A stretch of DNA of 64,000 bases from Pectobacterium polonicum. Lineage in GTDB: Bacteria; Pseudomonadota; Gammaproteobacteria; Enterobacterales; Enterobacteriaceae. The stretch is taken from NCBI RefSeq assembly GCF_005497185.1, contig NZ_RJTN01000006.1:62001-126000 (forward strand), written 5' to 3'. Shown here piece by piece: positions 43,862 to 53,517 of the stretch (its first letter is position 1; each line of letters begins with the position of its first letter). Both the position numbers and the translations under genes were made by a program. The notes under the pieces were generated by a model that had not been told where the DNA came from, made no database searches, and saw only the letters and a list, made by a program, of their open reading frames with translations.

Positions 43862-44437
43862 TCAGTGGGGGACGGCCTGATGTAGTTGACTCGCTATAAC
43901 TTTTTCGGTAACGCGTTTAATGTCATCGTCATTAAAAAAGGCGGAAACATAGACGACAGGAATGTGTTGTTCTTCCAGATGAATCGTGGAAATAATCAGT
44001 TCAATATCTTCCTGTTGGCAAAATATCTGCATATTACTGGCCGAGATAACGCCAACAATAATCCAGTCAGGGAACGCGCGCAGAATACGGTTTTTCAACA
44101 GGTGTGACGTTCCTACGCCGCTGGAACACACCACCAGAATACGTTTATGGGCAATTTGGCGTTCCAGCGCGGCTTGAAAATGAATGGTCAGATAGCCGAT
44201 TTCATCCTCAGCGACCGGTTTTAATTGGAACCGCTGACAGACTTCGCTTATTGCCTGCTGAGTCATTTCATAAATATCGATAAATTCGCTTTTAATATCG
44301 TCTAATAACGGATTGCGAATGTGTATTTGATACTTGAGTCGGTTAAGCAACGGCTTGATATGAATAAGCAACCCTTCCTGTAATAACTTATCCGTTCGCA
44401 GGTCGATATTGATTAAATCAGAAAATATCTGCGTCAA
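43862..44437 (-). pseudogene. C-terminal part of a BglG-type PTS regulator (PRD2 and EIIB-like)
   Basis: The 191 residues hold a second PRD domain (LLIHIKPLLNRLKYQIHIRNPLLDDIK, about 23-95) and an EIIB-like domain with ILVVCSSGVGTSHLL (about 98-112). The reading frame is the same as that of the upstream 44459-45412 frame, separated by a single TAA and seven sense codons (Ser-Arg-Lys-Ile-Thr-Arg-Ala). The nominal start is a TTG with no good ribosome site. It is most likely the severed end of one gene rather than an independent protein. Confidence 0.8.
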
Positions 44438-44458
44438 TGCTCGCGTAATTTTACGTGA

Positions 44459-45412
44459 TTAACCGTTAGAGAATTGATAGCGAAGCCGTTGGTTATCCGC
44501 ACGTTCCTCCATCACGATGCCTGAGGAAATAATATATTGGTAAATAAACCAGACTTCATCAGAAGGTAGCGTGCTCTCGACGCGTTGTTCTATTTGGCTC
44601 ACCATATTTTTAGCGATGGAGAATATGCGATTATCCACCTGCTGATGAACCGATTCTTCTGCCATCATTAACGCTTTTCCCTGCGCAATGCGATGCATCA
44701 TAATTAAGGTATGCGTGAAAATATTGATGTAATAAGGTTCGCCGAGCGGATAAGAAAGCTGTCTTTCCATGCCCTGTAACAGCGATTCGACGAAGGACAC
44801 GTCTGCTTCACCGAAATAGGTAATCAGCGCTTTATAGCTGCCGGGGTCGAGACGAGAGTGGTTAAGCGGGCCGGGTTCTTTATGGTGCATGACATCATTA
44901 ATGAGCGAGGCCATTGCCTGACGTACCTGATTTTCACTGCCTTCAATGTGCGTGCCGCTCTGGCTGCGTACCAGCGTCAGCCCCAGTGGATGTAGCCAGC
45001 TTTCGATGATTTTCAGGTCGTTAACGATAGAGGCGCTGCTGATAAAATAGCGTTCTGACAGCTTGCTGATAGAGGTCTCATGGGGCGTGTCGCTTAACAG
45101 CTGCGAGGCAATTTTGACGCGACGTGCATTGTTGATCAGCGCATCGGTATCCCCGTCGTCCACAACAATTTGCTGTTCCAGCAATGTGAGGTGCCGTTCG
45201 TCATCCGTGGTTAACATGATTCCCGCACCGACCTTTTTGTCTGGATAAATATTCCAGACAGAAAGGAAGGCTTCGACAAATTGCATATCACGATAGACGG
45301 TTTTTTCCGACACATCGAGGTACTGTGCAATATCTTTAACCGTTACATATCCCTGGTGTTGTAACAGATATTTCAATAAACGGTTCTGGCGGGAGGTGAG
45401 TGGCTGCATCAT
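44459..45412 (-). pseudogene. N-terminal part of a BglG-type PTS regulator (HTH and PRD1)
   Basis: The 317 residues contain an HTH_11 domain (about 5-60, HQGYVTVKDIAQYLDVSEKTVYRD), a second HTH/Mga-like segment (ISKLSERYFISSASIVNDL) and PRD1 (about 200-305). In intact relatives the chain continues into PRD2 and EIIB, found here directly downstream in the same frame after one TAA. It starts at tandem ATGs (45412, 45409) after GAGGG. It would control the adjacent PTS operon; whether the short form still binds DNA is unknown. Confidence 0.82.
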
Positions 45413-45745
45413 ATTACCCTCATTCGTATTTAGATTTTCTGATGCTTATCGAATTGATGATTTTTTCTAAATAATTCCCTGTTTTATTTTCTCTATTGGT
45501 TTATTTAAATAGGATGCTGTAGTGATTAATCTAGTCGCGATAGCCGATAGGGACAATACTAAATGCTGTCCGCTGAATAGGACAAAATTAAAACGTAGCG
45601 CGGAATGAATATTAATTGAGACCGCGATCACGTTATAGCGTGAGTTCAGTCAGGCATGATTATCGGCATAGTCATTATTTAATGCTGTGAAAATAACGAT
45701 GTTGGCGTAATTAAACGTAATGCGGCGGGATAAGCGTGTCGAGGA

Positions 45746-45785
45746 AAATAAAAAGGCAAGAAAGTCGTGGTGTGCATTCTTGCCT
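45746..45785 (-). terminator. Terminator of the TonB-dependent receptor gene
   Basis: On the minus strand the stem GGCAAGAA / TTCTTGCC is followed by TTTTTATTTT. It is the second of two hairpins met by the receptor transcript. Confidence 0.75.
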
Positions 45786-45792
45786 GAGTGGT

Positions 45793-45825
45793 GGCGATGC
45801 CTGAATGAGGCATCGCCTTTTTTAT
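45793..45825 (+). terminator. Plus-oriented hairpin with T run
   Basis: The stem GGCGATGCC / GGCATCGCC (loop TGAATGA) is followed on the plus strand by a T run. It would stop plus-strand transcription entering the receptor gene. Confidence 0.7.
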
Positions 45826-45845
45826 TGAATCGTGAGTGATGCGGA

Positions 45846-48248
45846 TTAGAAATCTACATTCACACCCAGTTGGAAGGAACGGCCAGGCTGCACGGAGAGT
45901 GCGCGGTCATACTGTCCCTGCCGATCGTTGGTTTCAATCTGGCGACTGCTGAGATAATCCCAATATTTACGGTCAGTCAGGTTATACACGCCACCGTTAA
46001 CTTTCACATTCTTGCTGATGCGATAGTAGGCCGTCAGGTCAACCATGCCATAGCCGGGAATCCGCATATACTCTGTGTTAGACGTGGGGATCGCATTACC
46101 CGCATTGGTATAGCTTTCACGGCTGGTATCTTTCGCCTGTTTCCCTTTCTGGAAGGTGGAGGTCAGCGCGGCACCGTAGCGTTGGGAAGGATCGTCATAG
46201 GCGATACCTACCACGGCTTTCATCGGGGCAACGCTGTCGAGGTCGACATAGCGGTCGCCGAGGTAGCGGGATTGCGATTGGCCTTTAGTGTAGCCAAAGG
46301 CCAGCGTGGTGCTGAGCCCATCAACCGCCGGGAACCAGGTGCCTAGCTGTATTTTGCTGCTGACTTCGCCGCCGTAGATATAAGCCTTATCGCGGTTTTC
46401 TGCTTGGAATATCGTATGGATATTACTTGGCACATTGGTAAATTTATCGGGGTTAGCGCTACGACGGTAGCGGGTATTGGCGATAAAATTCTTATACGTG
46501 TTGTAGAACAGCGCGGTACGGAAGGTGACTCCCTCCGTCGCTTCACCTTTTAAGCCCCATTCGACGTTGTTGCTGGTTTCCGTTTTGAGGTCGCTATTAC
46601 CGATAAAGGCATATTGGAACGGTCCGGCATAGTTGGCGTCAAGGTTGGTGCTGCCATAAAGCTGGCTGGCATCCGGGAACTGCGCGCCGCGACGGTACTG
46701 CAAATAGGTTGTCAGCGTCGGGGTGATGTCATAGAGGAAGCTTAGAGACGGCAGGACTTGCGTATCGCTGTTGGCTTTGCCGTACAGTCTGTTGACATCG
46801 GATTCACTGATGACACTGCCGTCACCACTCAGGCGAACCGTATTGGTCGGTTTGGTACGCTGATGAATGGCACGCACGGCAGGAACAACCGAGAAGGCGT
46901 GTCCCGCCAGATCCCACGTAACGGTATCCTGCACAAAGCCGCCAACGGTATAGCTGTTGCTATCGGCTTCCGGCTGCATGATGTTATTCGCACCCGTTTG
47001 GTTAGGCGATTGCCTGAACGGACGCTCCGTTTTGCTTTGGCTGGCGTTTAGACCCCAACTGAATTCGTGGCGATCCCAGTTTTTCACCATATGGGTATCA
47101 AAGCCGTAGGTGGTGACGTTGTAGTCAGAATAGACCCGGTGGCTATCTGCCGCCGCCATCCCGGTGGTTGCTGGTAGCCAGGTGTTGTCGTGTGATTCGC
47201 TGTTTTGGAAGTAAATGCGGCTATCAACCAAATCAACCAGCGTGTTGTTGACGGGCGTCCAGCGATCTTTCAGGCTGGCGGTCCAGCGGCGTGTCTCGCT
47301 GCTCTGTTGCGCCGTGCCGTAAATGGTGTTGTTGCCGCTTGGCAGACTACCCCAGTAGTCATAATGGGTATGATTGGTTTTATGGTAATAATCCAGCGTA
47401 CCAGTGAGCTGATGTTCGTCGTTGGCCTGCCAAATACCGGACGCCAAAATGGCGTTAGAGTGCCAGTTGGCAGGGTAAGCGGCGATCTCGTCGCTGTTAT
47501 TACGCGTTTGCTGGCCGTCGCGGCGGCTGAGCACGACAATGCCGCGCAGTTCGTCATCACCGCCTGCGGCGGTGATGCCATTATGCCAACCATGGTTGGC
47601 GGAATCGTAGTCACTCTGGAAACCAAAGTAGTCCTGCTTGCCCGCTTTCAGGTAATTATCGGCAGATTTTGGTCGAAAGGAGACGCTGCCTCCGAGTGCG
47701 TTGACAGTATTTTCTGCTGAAGTGACGCCTGACTCAATATCGACGCGGCTGTACAGGTAAGGATCGATATAGTCGCGCCCCATACCGAACGTATTGAATC
47801 CGGCACGGCTGGCGTAGCTACGGCCTGTGGCATTGGGCAGGGCGATACCATCGGTATCGATCGCCACACGGTTGCTTTCAATGCCGCGAATGTTGTAGCC
47901 CGTGTAACCGCCGCGGTCAAAGCCGCTTTTCCCTGTATTGCTGCCGCCGCTGGAACCTGTTGCGCTCACCAGAGGTTGATAACGCATGATGGTGCCAAAA
48001 TTGTTGCCGCCTTCTTTTTGCATGTCTGCGGCTGTTAGCGTCGTACTTGAACCCGCTTTTTTCTCGATTTTCGGCGAGTTGACTACCATCACGTCGTCGG
48101 TCTGTCCCGTTTTTGCCGCCGAACTGTCTGGATTCTTCCCGCTGAGTGCGTTGTAGCCCGTGGTGCTATCCGCTGCCATGCTGTTCAGCGCGACGCCAGT
48201 CAAGATGCCGGTGAGAAGAATTTTATTTAAATTCTTGTTAATTAACAT
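45846..48248 (-). CDS. TonB-dependent receptor, heme/hemoglobin type
   Basis: An 800-residue outer-membrane receptor. It has a signal peptide (cleavage after SMA, residue 25), a TonB-box-like DDVMVV near 51-56, a plug domain (about 60-195, YNIRGIESNRVAIDTDGIALPNA and SGVTSAENTVNALGGSVSF) and a 22-strand barrel with an aromatic C-terminus (NVDF). The plug pattern is that of the hemoglobin/transferrin/lactoferrin and HasR-like group. A strong Fur box precedes it. No hemophore or heme-transport genes are beside it, so the ligand is inferred. Confidence 0.85.
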   Translation of the reverse strand: MLINKNLNKILLTGILTGVALNSMAADSTTGYNALSGKNPDSSAAKTGQTDDVMVVNSPKIEKKAGSSTTLTAADMQKEGGNNFGTIMRYQPLVSATGSSGGSNTGKSGFDRGGYTGYNIRGIESNRVAIDTDGIALPNATGRSYASRAGFNTFGMGRDYIDPYLYSRVDIESGVTSAENTVNALGGSVSFRPKSADNYLKAGKQDYFGFQSDYDSANHGWHNGITAAGGDDELRGIVVLSRRDGQQTRNNSDEIAAYPANWHSNAILASGIWQANDEHQLTGTLDYYHKTNHTHYDYWGSLPSGNNTIYGTAQQSSETRRWTASLKDRWTPVNNTLVDLVDSRIYFQNSESHDNTWLPATTGMAAADSHRVYSDYNVTTYGFDTHMVKNWDRHEFSWGLNASQSKTERPFRQSPNQTGANNIMQPEADSNSYTVGGFVQDTVTWDLAGHAFSVVPAVRAIHQRTKPTNTVRLSGDGSVISESDVNRLYGKANSDTQVLPSLSFLYDITPTLTTYLQYRRGAQFPDASQLYGSTNLDANYAGPFQYAFIGNSDLKTETSNNVEWGLKGEATEGVTFRTALFYNTYKNFIANTRYRRSANPDKFTNVPSNIHTIFQAENRDKAYIYGGEVSSKIQLGTWFPAVDGLSTTLAFGYTKGQSQSRYLGDRYVDLDSVAPMKAVVGIAYDDPSQRYGAALTSTFQKGKQAKDTSRESYTNAGNAIPTSNTEYMRIPGYGMVDLTAYYRISKNVKVNGGVYNLTDRKYWDYLSSRQIETNDRQGQYDRALSVQPGRSFQLGVNVDF

Positions 48249-48366
48249 AATGATACTCTGCTATAAGGGTTGTTCTGGCCAGCGGCGTTGGGGAAACATG
48301 GCGTGCTGGTAGCTAACGTCTGCAAAGGAAATGCAAGACGTCGAATAACATTAATTATCATGTGGA

Positions 48367-48385
48367 AATGATAATTATTATCAAT
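48367..48385. promoter_or_regulatory. Fur box upstream of the TonB receptor
   Basis: The 19-base palindrome AATGATAATTATTATCAAT matches the Fur consensus well, and a second overlapping GATAAT-like repeat flanks it (ATTATCATTTG, 48396). It lies about 120 bases before the receptor start. Confidence 0.85.
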
Positions 48386-48499
48386 ATGCTAAGCATTATC
48401 ATTTGTTGTTGCAATGATGATGAATAATTCTTAATGAAACGGTATGTGTGTTATCAATACTGACGCGACGGTATATGCGTGATGTATCAATGAGGTGTA

Positions 48500-48835
48500 A
48501 TGAAACTGCCGACGTATGAAACCGATCGCTACGAGCTGGACGATGGCGAAGCGCTTAACCGCGAGTACCCGGACTCATTCTGGATTCCAGACAACGCGGT
48601 GCGTGAATCATTAGCACCCGGCGATTTTGTTAAGTTGATCTTCCGTATGGAAAAAACCGCAGGCGCGGATGAGCTGGCGGTGGAAAGGATGTGGGTCAGA
48701 GTGACGAAAAAGCATCACGCGTTTTACGAAGGTGTTTTAGATAATGACCCGAAGGGAAGTGACTGCGTGCGGTGCGGCCAGCGTGTGATGTTTCAGGCTC
48801 GTCACGTGATTGGCATTTATGGAAAAGATGGCTAG
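48500..48835 (+). CDS. DUF2314-like small protein
   Basis: A 111-residue soluble protein. The core ERMWVRVTKKHHAFYEGVLDNDP followed by GQRVMFQARHVIGIY resembles DUF2314 proteins, which occur among immunity-like and bacteriocin-associated genes. There is no signal peptide or membrane segment. It is the first of three plus-strand small genes, divergent from the TonB receptor. The family link is by pattern from memory; the role is unknown. Confidence 0.6.
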   Translation: MKLPTYETDRYELDDGEALNREYPDSFWIPDNAVRESLAPGDFVKLIFRMEKTAGADELAVERMWVRVTKKHHAFYEGVLDNDPKGSDCVRCGQRVMFQARHVIGIYGKDG

Positions 48836-48884
48836 CCGCGTTGCTATCCGTGCGCTGTTCTGATGGTTGATAGGGTATTTGTCG

Positions 48885-49535
48885 ATGAAGATTGCTGCAC
48901 TTAGGTCGAAGGCTCGGCGTAACACGCTGGAAGTAGAGCATATTCTTGCGGCGGCGAAAGCGCGCTTGCCGGGGTTACGCGATGAGCTTAATCGGCTATC
49001 CGCTGAGTTTAACTGGTCTCACTCACCGTACTTGCCCGACGGCACACACGTTGTTCCGTTAGCGAAATGGGCTGAAATTGCAGGCGCTTATGCTGAGGAA
49101 GGGATTGAAGCACTCGGCGTGTTGGCGGCTGAACCAGACAGTGCCGCGTATGTGATTGGCCTACTGGAAGAGCTTCGGTCTCATGCCGCAGTGGATGCGC
49201 TGATCGCTTTCTTTCCCGCAGTCATGCAGGCTCCTGAACAGGCACCCGACACGGCGTGGCGCCTTACCACGGCCTATAACTTACTCCTGAGCATCAAAGG
49301 CGGCGTTGTGGCGACCAATGAGCAGGCAACCGCCGTTCGCACTTTCCTGATGCGGCTGTTACCGCTGGCGACGACGGAACATCACACCTTACTGATATTC
49401 TGTGCGCTGCGTGGCGTGGGCGATGCTTCCTCTCTGGATCTGCTGGTAAACCAGAACGATCTGACTCCGCCCAATGACACGATAAGGATGAGCGCAATAC
49501 GCGCTATCCGTCAGCGGTTGCGAAATACATGCTGA
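48885..49535 (+). CDS. Helical HEAT-like protein of unknown function
   Basis: A 216-residue soluble protein from the ATG at 48885 (a TTG at 48867 is an alternative). It is Ala/Leu-rich and helical throughout. Two segments look HEAT-like: YVIGLLEELRSHAAVDALIAFFP (about 87-110) and LLIFCALRGVGDASSLDLLV (about 170-190). I do not recognise the family. It is encoded 50 bases after the DUF2314-like gene and 33 before the SUKH-3-like gene, so the three may be co-expressed. Confidence 0.6.
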   Translation: MKIAALRSKARRNTLEVEHILAAAKARLPGLRDELNRLSAEFNWSHSPYLPDGTHVVPLAKWAEIAGAYAEEGIEALGVLAAEPDSAAYVIGLLEELRSHAAVDALIAFFPAVMQAPEQAPDTAWRLTTAYNLLLSIKGGVVATNEQATAVRTFLMRLLPLATTEHHTLLIFCALRGVGDASSLDLLVNQNDLTPPNDTIRMSAIRAIRQRLRNTC

Positions 49536-49568
49536 CCTTTTTTAGCTGCCACCGCGAGATGACTAACG

Positions 49569-50072
49569 ATGCCGATTGAAATACCCGAATCCGTTCTTCC
49601 GCTTTTTCTGGCGGCAGGCTGGCCGCGTGCTGAAGCACAATCAATTCCGCCGTTTGTGCCGGAGAATCACCCGGCCTTCGCTATCCTGCACGCGTTCAGT
49701 GGGCTGACGGTCGGGCAGTGCGGTGCAGGGGAAGCGTGTGCCAGCGGCGACATCGTTTTTGGCGGCAGCGAAGATTTGCAGGAAGATGAAACGCTGCTCG
49801 AGTGGCAAGGTATTCTGAACTCGACGTTGATTCTCGTTGGTGAAACCCATCATTCTCACGCTGCCTTGCTGATGGATAGCGCAGGTGCCTGCTACGGGAT
49901 GAGCTTTATCCATGAGGCATTCTGGTTTGAAGGGGCGTCTTTTGGTGCCGCCGTTGAACGCATTCTGTTGGGCCGCAAGGGGCAACCGATGCTGCGACCT
50001 GATCAGTCGTCGATATCCGTATATGGCGAGACGATTACCGCCGATCATCCGAGTGTTCATCGCTACCGCTAG
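49569..50072 (+). CDS. SUKH-3-like immunity protein
   Basis: A 167-residue soluble protein. The layout FLAAGWPRAEAQ, NHPAFAILHAFSGL (about 37-50), then LILVGETHHSHAALLMDSAG and FEGASFGAAVERILLGRK (about 133-150) fits the SUKH-3 superfamily. These proteins are immunity partners of polymorphic and contact-dependent toxins. No toxin gene is nearby, so it would be an orphan immunity gene. The family call is by pattern, not by search. Confidence 0.68.
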   Translation: MPIEIPESVLPLFLAAGWPRAEAQSIPPFVPENHPAFAILHAFSGLTVGQCGAGEACASGDIVFGGSEDLQEDETLLEWQGILNSTLILVGETHHSHAALLMDSAGACYGMSFIHEAFWFEGASFGAAVERILLGRKGQPMLRPDQSSISVYGETITADHPSVHRYR

Positions 50073-50261
50073 CCGCCTGCTCCGGTAGCCGTCGGATTCA
50101 CATCAGTCATTATCGGCGTGGAGCCGCGACACGGTTCTCTGCGAGATTGTTCCCTGTGACATCACCTCATCAGATAAGGTACTATTCCCGCCAAACATAC
50201 CGCCGCTATGGCGTGCCGGAAAGCGTAACCATCGCGCCGCGATGTGAGGGAAGTGAGATAA

Positions 50262-52532
50262 ATGAGTGAAATGGCTCATGACGGCGCAGAAAGCCTTGCG
50301 CTGCGCACGTTTACCGAAAATGCATATCTGAATTATTCCATGTACGTCATCATGGACAGGGCATTGCCGTTCATTGGCGATGGCCTGAAACCTGTGCAGC
50401 GTCGCATTGTGTATGCGATGTCCGAGCTGGGACTGAATTCCAGCGCCAAATTTAAAAAATCCGCCCGTACCGTGGGTGACGTGCTGGGTAAATACCACCC
50501 GCACGGCGACAGCGCCTGTTATGAAGCGATGGTGCTGATGGCGCAGCCGTTCTCTTACCGCTATCCGCTGGTGGATGGTCAGGGAAACTGGGGGGCACCG
50601 GACGATCCGAAATCGTTCGCCGCCATGCGTTATACCGAATCGCGGTTGTCCAAATACGCGGAAGTGCTGCTGTCAGAGTTAGGGCAGGGCACGGTCGATT
50701 ACACCCCGAATTTTGATGGCACGATGCAAGAGCCGAAGATGCTGCCTGCGCGTCTGCCTAATATTCTGCTGAACGGCACCACCGGGATCGCCGTCGGGAT
50801 GGCAACGGATATTCCGCCGCACAACGTGCGTGAAGTCGCTGCGGCAGCCGTCATGCTGCTGGAAAACCCGAAGGCTTCGCTGGACGATTTGCTCCAGCAT
50901 GTTCAGGGGCCAGATTTCCCGACGGAAGCCGAAATCATTACGCCACGCGATGAAGTGCGCAAACTCTACCAGAATGGCCGTGGTTCAGTGCGTATGCGTG
51001 CGGTCTGGAAGAAAGAAGACGGCGATGTCGTCATTACCGCACTGCCACATCAGGTTTCCGGCGCCAAAGTGCTGGAGCAGATCGCCAGCCAGATGCGTGC
51101 GAAGAAGCTGCCGATGGTGGAAGACCTGCGCGATGAATCCGATCACGAGAATCCAACTCGTTTGGTGCTGGTGCCACGCTCGAACCGTATCGATATGGAC
51201 CAGGTGATGAACCACCTGTTCGCCACGACCGATCTGGAAAAGAGTTATCGCGTTAACATGAACATGATCGGTCTGGATGGTCGTCCTAGCGTGAAAGGGC
51301 TGGTCGAGATCCTGAGCGAATGGCTGGTCTTCCGTCGTGACACCGTGTGCCGCCGTCTGAACTACCGTCTGGAAAAAGTGCTCAAGCGCCTGCATATCCT
51401 TGAAGGCTTGCTGATTGCGTTCCTGAACATTGATGAAGTGATTCATATCATCCGCACGGAAGACGAGCCGAAGCCCGTTCTGATGCGCCAGTTCAGCCTG
51501 AGTGAAACACAGGCTGAAGCGATCCTGGAGCTGAAATTACGTCACTTGGCCAAGCTGGAAGAGATGAAAATCCGCGGTGAGCAGGATGATTTGGCAAAAG
51601 AGCGCGATCAGCTTCAAGCGCTGCTGGCATCCGATCGTAAGCTCAGCAATCTGATTAAGAAAGAGATTCAGGCGGATGCGCAAGCCTACGGTGACGATCG
51701 TCGTTCGCCGCTGCATGAGCGCAGTGAATCAAAAGCGATGAGCGAGCACGACTTTGTGCCGTCAGAACCCGTTACCATTGTGCTATCGGAAATGGGCTGG
51801 GTGCGCAGTGCCAAAGGACATGACATCGATCCTACTGGGCTGAGCTATAAAGCGGGCGACAGCTTCCGCGCCGTGGCGAAAGGCAAGAGCAATCAACCCG
51901 TGGTGTTTATTGACTCCACTGGCCGTAGCTACGCGCTGGACCCGATCACGCTGCCTTCTGCACGCGGTCAGGGCGAGCCGCTAACGGGCAAACTTACGCC
52001 GCCGCCGGGCGCGACGATTGAACAGGTGCTGATGGCCGCAGACGATCAGCCGTTGCTGATGGCGTCGGACGCGGGCTATGGATTTGTCTGTACCTTCAAC
52101 GATCTGGTCGCACGTAACCGCGCAGGTAAAGCGATTATTACGCTGCCGGATAATGCGAAGGCGCTGACACCGATCGAGATCAAAGGCGACGATAACCTGC
52201 TGATGGCGATCACCGCCGCAGGCAGAATGCTGCTGTTCCCTGTCTCTGATTTGCCACAGTTGTCGAAAGGGAAGGGCAACAAGATTGTGTCCATCTCTTC
52301 TGCTGATTTTGCGGAAGGCAAAGACCGCCTGACCTGGCTGTATCTGCTGCCACCACAGGCTTCCGTCACGCTGTATTTCGGTAAGCGTAAGCTGTTGCTG
52401 CGTCCAAACGAGCTTCAGAAGTATCAGGGCGAGCGTGGACGGAAAGGTACGTTACTGCGTGGGCTGCAACGCATCGATCGGATTGAGGTGGATGCGCCGC
52501 CGCAGGCTGATACTGGCAGCAGCGAAGAATAA
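50262..52532 (+). CDS. parC: DNA topoisomerase IV subunit A
   Basis: ParC carries the DNA-cleaving tyrosine (in the [12 protein letters not shown] segment) and the C-terminal DNA-wrapping domain. The 756-residue protein matches E. coli ParC (752) with a four-residue longer N-terminus. The quinolone-determining region reads GDSACYEAM: Ser84 and Glu88 (E. coli Ser80/Glu84) are the wild-type residues. Its neighbours plsC and ftsP follow as in E. coli. Confidence 0.98.
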   Translation: MSEMAHDGAESLALRTFTENAYLNYSMYVIMDRALPFIGDGLKPVQRRIVYAMSELGLNSSAKFKKSARTVGDVLGKYHPHGDSACYEAMVLMAQPFSYRYPLVDGQGNWGAPDDPKSFAAMRYTESRLSKYAEVLLSELGQGTVDYTPNFDGTMQEPKMLPARLPNILLNGTTGIAVGMATDIPPHNVREVAAAAVMLLENPKASLDDLLQHVQGPDFPTEAEIITPRDEVRKLYQNGRGSVRMRAVWKKEDGDVVITALPHQVSGAKVLEQIASQMRAKKLPMVEDLRDESDHENPTRLVLVPRSNRIDMDQVMNHLFATTDLEKSYRVNMNMIGLDGRPSVKGLVEILSEWLVFRRDTVCRRLNYRLEKVLKRLHILEGLLIAFLNIDEVIHIIRTEDEPKPVLMRQFSLSETQAEAILELKLRHLAKLEEMKIRGEQDDLAKERDQLQALLASDRKLSNLIKKEIQADAQAYGDDRRSPLHERSESKAMSEHDFVPSEPVTIVLSEMGWVRSAKGHDIDPTGLSYKAGDSFRAVAKGKSNQPVVFIDSTGRSYALDPITLPSARGQGEPLTGKLTPPPGATIEQVLMAADDQPLLMASDAGYGFVCTFNDLVARNRAGKAIITLPDNAKALTPIEIKGDDNLLMAITAAGRMLLFPVSDLPQLSKGKGNKIVSISSADFAEGKDRLTWLYLLPPQASVTLYFGKRKLLLRPNELQKYQGERGRKGTLLRGLQRIDRIEVDAPPQADTGSSEE

Positions 52533-52560
52533 CGCCTCCCTATTGTCATTGTGCATGTAG

Positions 52561-52585
52561 AAAGGCGGTGTTTACCGCCTTTCTT
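52561..52585 (+). terminator. Terminator of parC
   Basis: The stem AAAGGCGGT / ACCGCCTTT is followed by T-rich sequence, about 30 bases after parC. Confidence 0.85.
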
Positions 52586-52680
52586 TGGTTTCCGGTTGCT
52601 ATCCCGCAGCAAATTGAATCACCGTGTGTTTTCGCGCGGAATCGCTATACTAGCGGCGGCTGTTGGCTAATGAGGTTGCT

Positions 52681-53418
52681 ATGTTATCCATTTTGCGTTT
52701 TTTTGTTGTTGTCATATTTTCGATCTTGATCTGTATTTTTGGCTTGTTTTACTGTCTGTTCAGCCCTCGAAATCCCCGTCATGTGGCAACTTTCGGTCGT
52801 CTTTTTGGCCGTTTGTCCGTCGTGTTTGGCCTGAAAGTAGAAATGCGGATACCGGAAGAAGCGGCGCATTATGGCAATTGCATCTATATCGCGAATCATC
52901 AGAATAATTACGATATGGTGACGGTTTCCAGCGCGGTTCAGCCTCGTACCGTTACCGTCGGTAAAAAAAGTCTGCTGTGGATTCCGTTCTTCGGACCGCT
53001 GTACTGGTTGACGGGTAATTTGCTGATTGATCGTGAAAATCGCGCCAAAGCGCATGGCACCATCGCTCAGGTCGTGAAGCATATTAAAGAGCGTAATACC
53101 TCTATCTGGATGTTCCCTGAAGGGACACGCAGCCGTGGACGTGGCTTGATGCCATTCAAGACCGGTGCCTTTCATGCCGCGATTAGCGCAGAAGTGCCGA
53201 TTGTGCCGATTTGTGTTTCTACCACCAGCAATAAGGTGAAACTGAACCGCTGGAATAACGGCCTCGTTATCGTAGAAATGTTGCCACCGATTGATACCCG
53301 TGCGTACACCAAAGATCAGGTCCGTGAACTGGCGACACATTGCCATGATGTGATGGCGGCCAAGATTGCGGCGCTGGATGCGGAAGTGGCGGCGCGCGAA
53401 GCCGCAAATAAAAAATAA
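52681..53418 (+). CDS. plsC: 1-acyl-sn-glycerol-3-phosphate acyltransferase PlsC
   Basis: PlsC adds the second acyl chain to lysophosphatidic acid in phospholipid synthesis at the inner membrane. The ATG at 52681 gives 245 residues, equal to E. coli; an earlier TTG at 52663 adds six residues without support. The acyltransferase motifs NHQNNYD (HX4D) and FPEGTRSRG are present after an N-terminal membrane helix (about 4-27). Confidence 0.97.
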   Translation: MLSILRFFVVVIFSILICIFGLFYCLFSPRNPRHVATFGRLFGRLSVVFGLKVEMRIPEEAAHYGNCIYIANHQNNYDMVTVSSAVQPRTVTVGKKSLLWIPFFGPLYWLTGNLLIDRENRAKAHGTIAQVVKHIKERNTSIWMFPEGTRSRGRGLMPFKTGAFHAAISAEVPIVPICVSTTSNKVKLNRWNNGLVIVEMLPPIDTRAYTKDQVRELATHCHDVMAAKIAALDAEVAAREAANKK

Positions 53419-53517
53419 CTTTCCCCTCGGGTTACGCGATTATTTCTTCCGATTGTCTATTCAAGAACGAATCGGAAGTTAAACTTTGCTTACGGTTAAT
53501 GGATTTACGGAGTCATT

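Larger units (their letters stand above)
45413..45845. other. Intergenic region between PTS regulator and TonB receptor
   Basis: About 430 A/T-rich bases hold the upstream region of the regulator operon, a small palindrome (TCACGTTATAGCGTGA, 45629-45644) and two terminator hairpins for the TonB receptor end. No coding frame was accepted. Confidence 0.6.
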
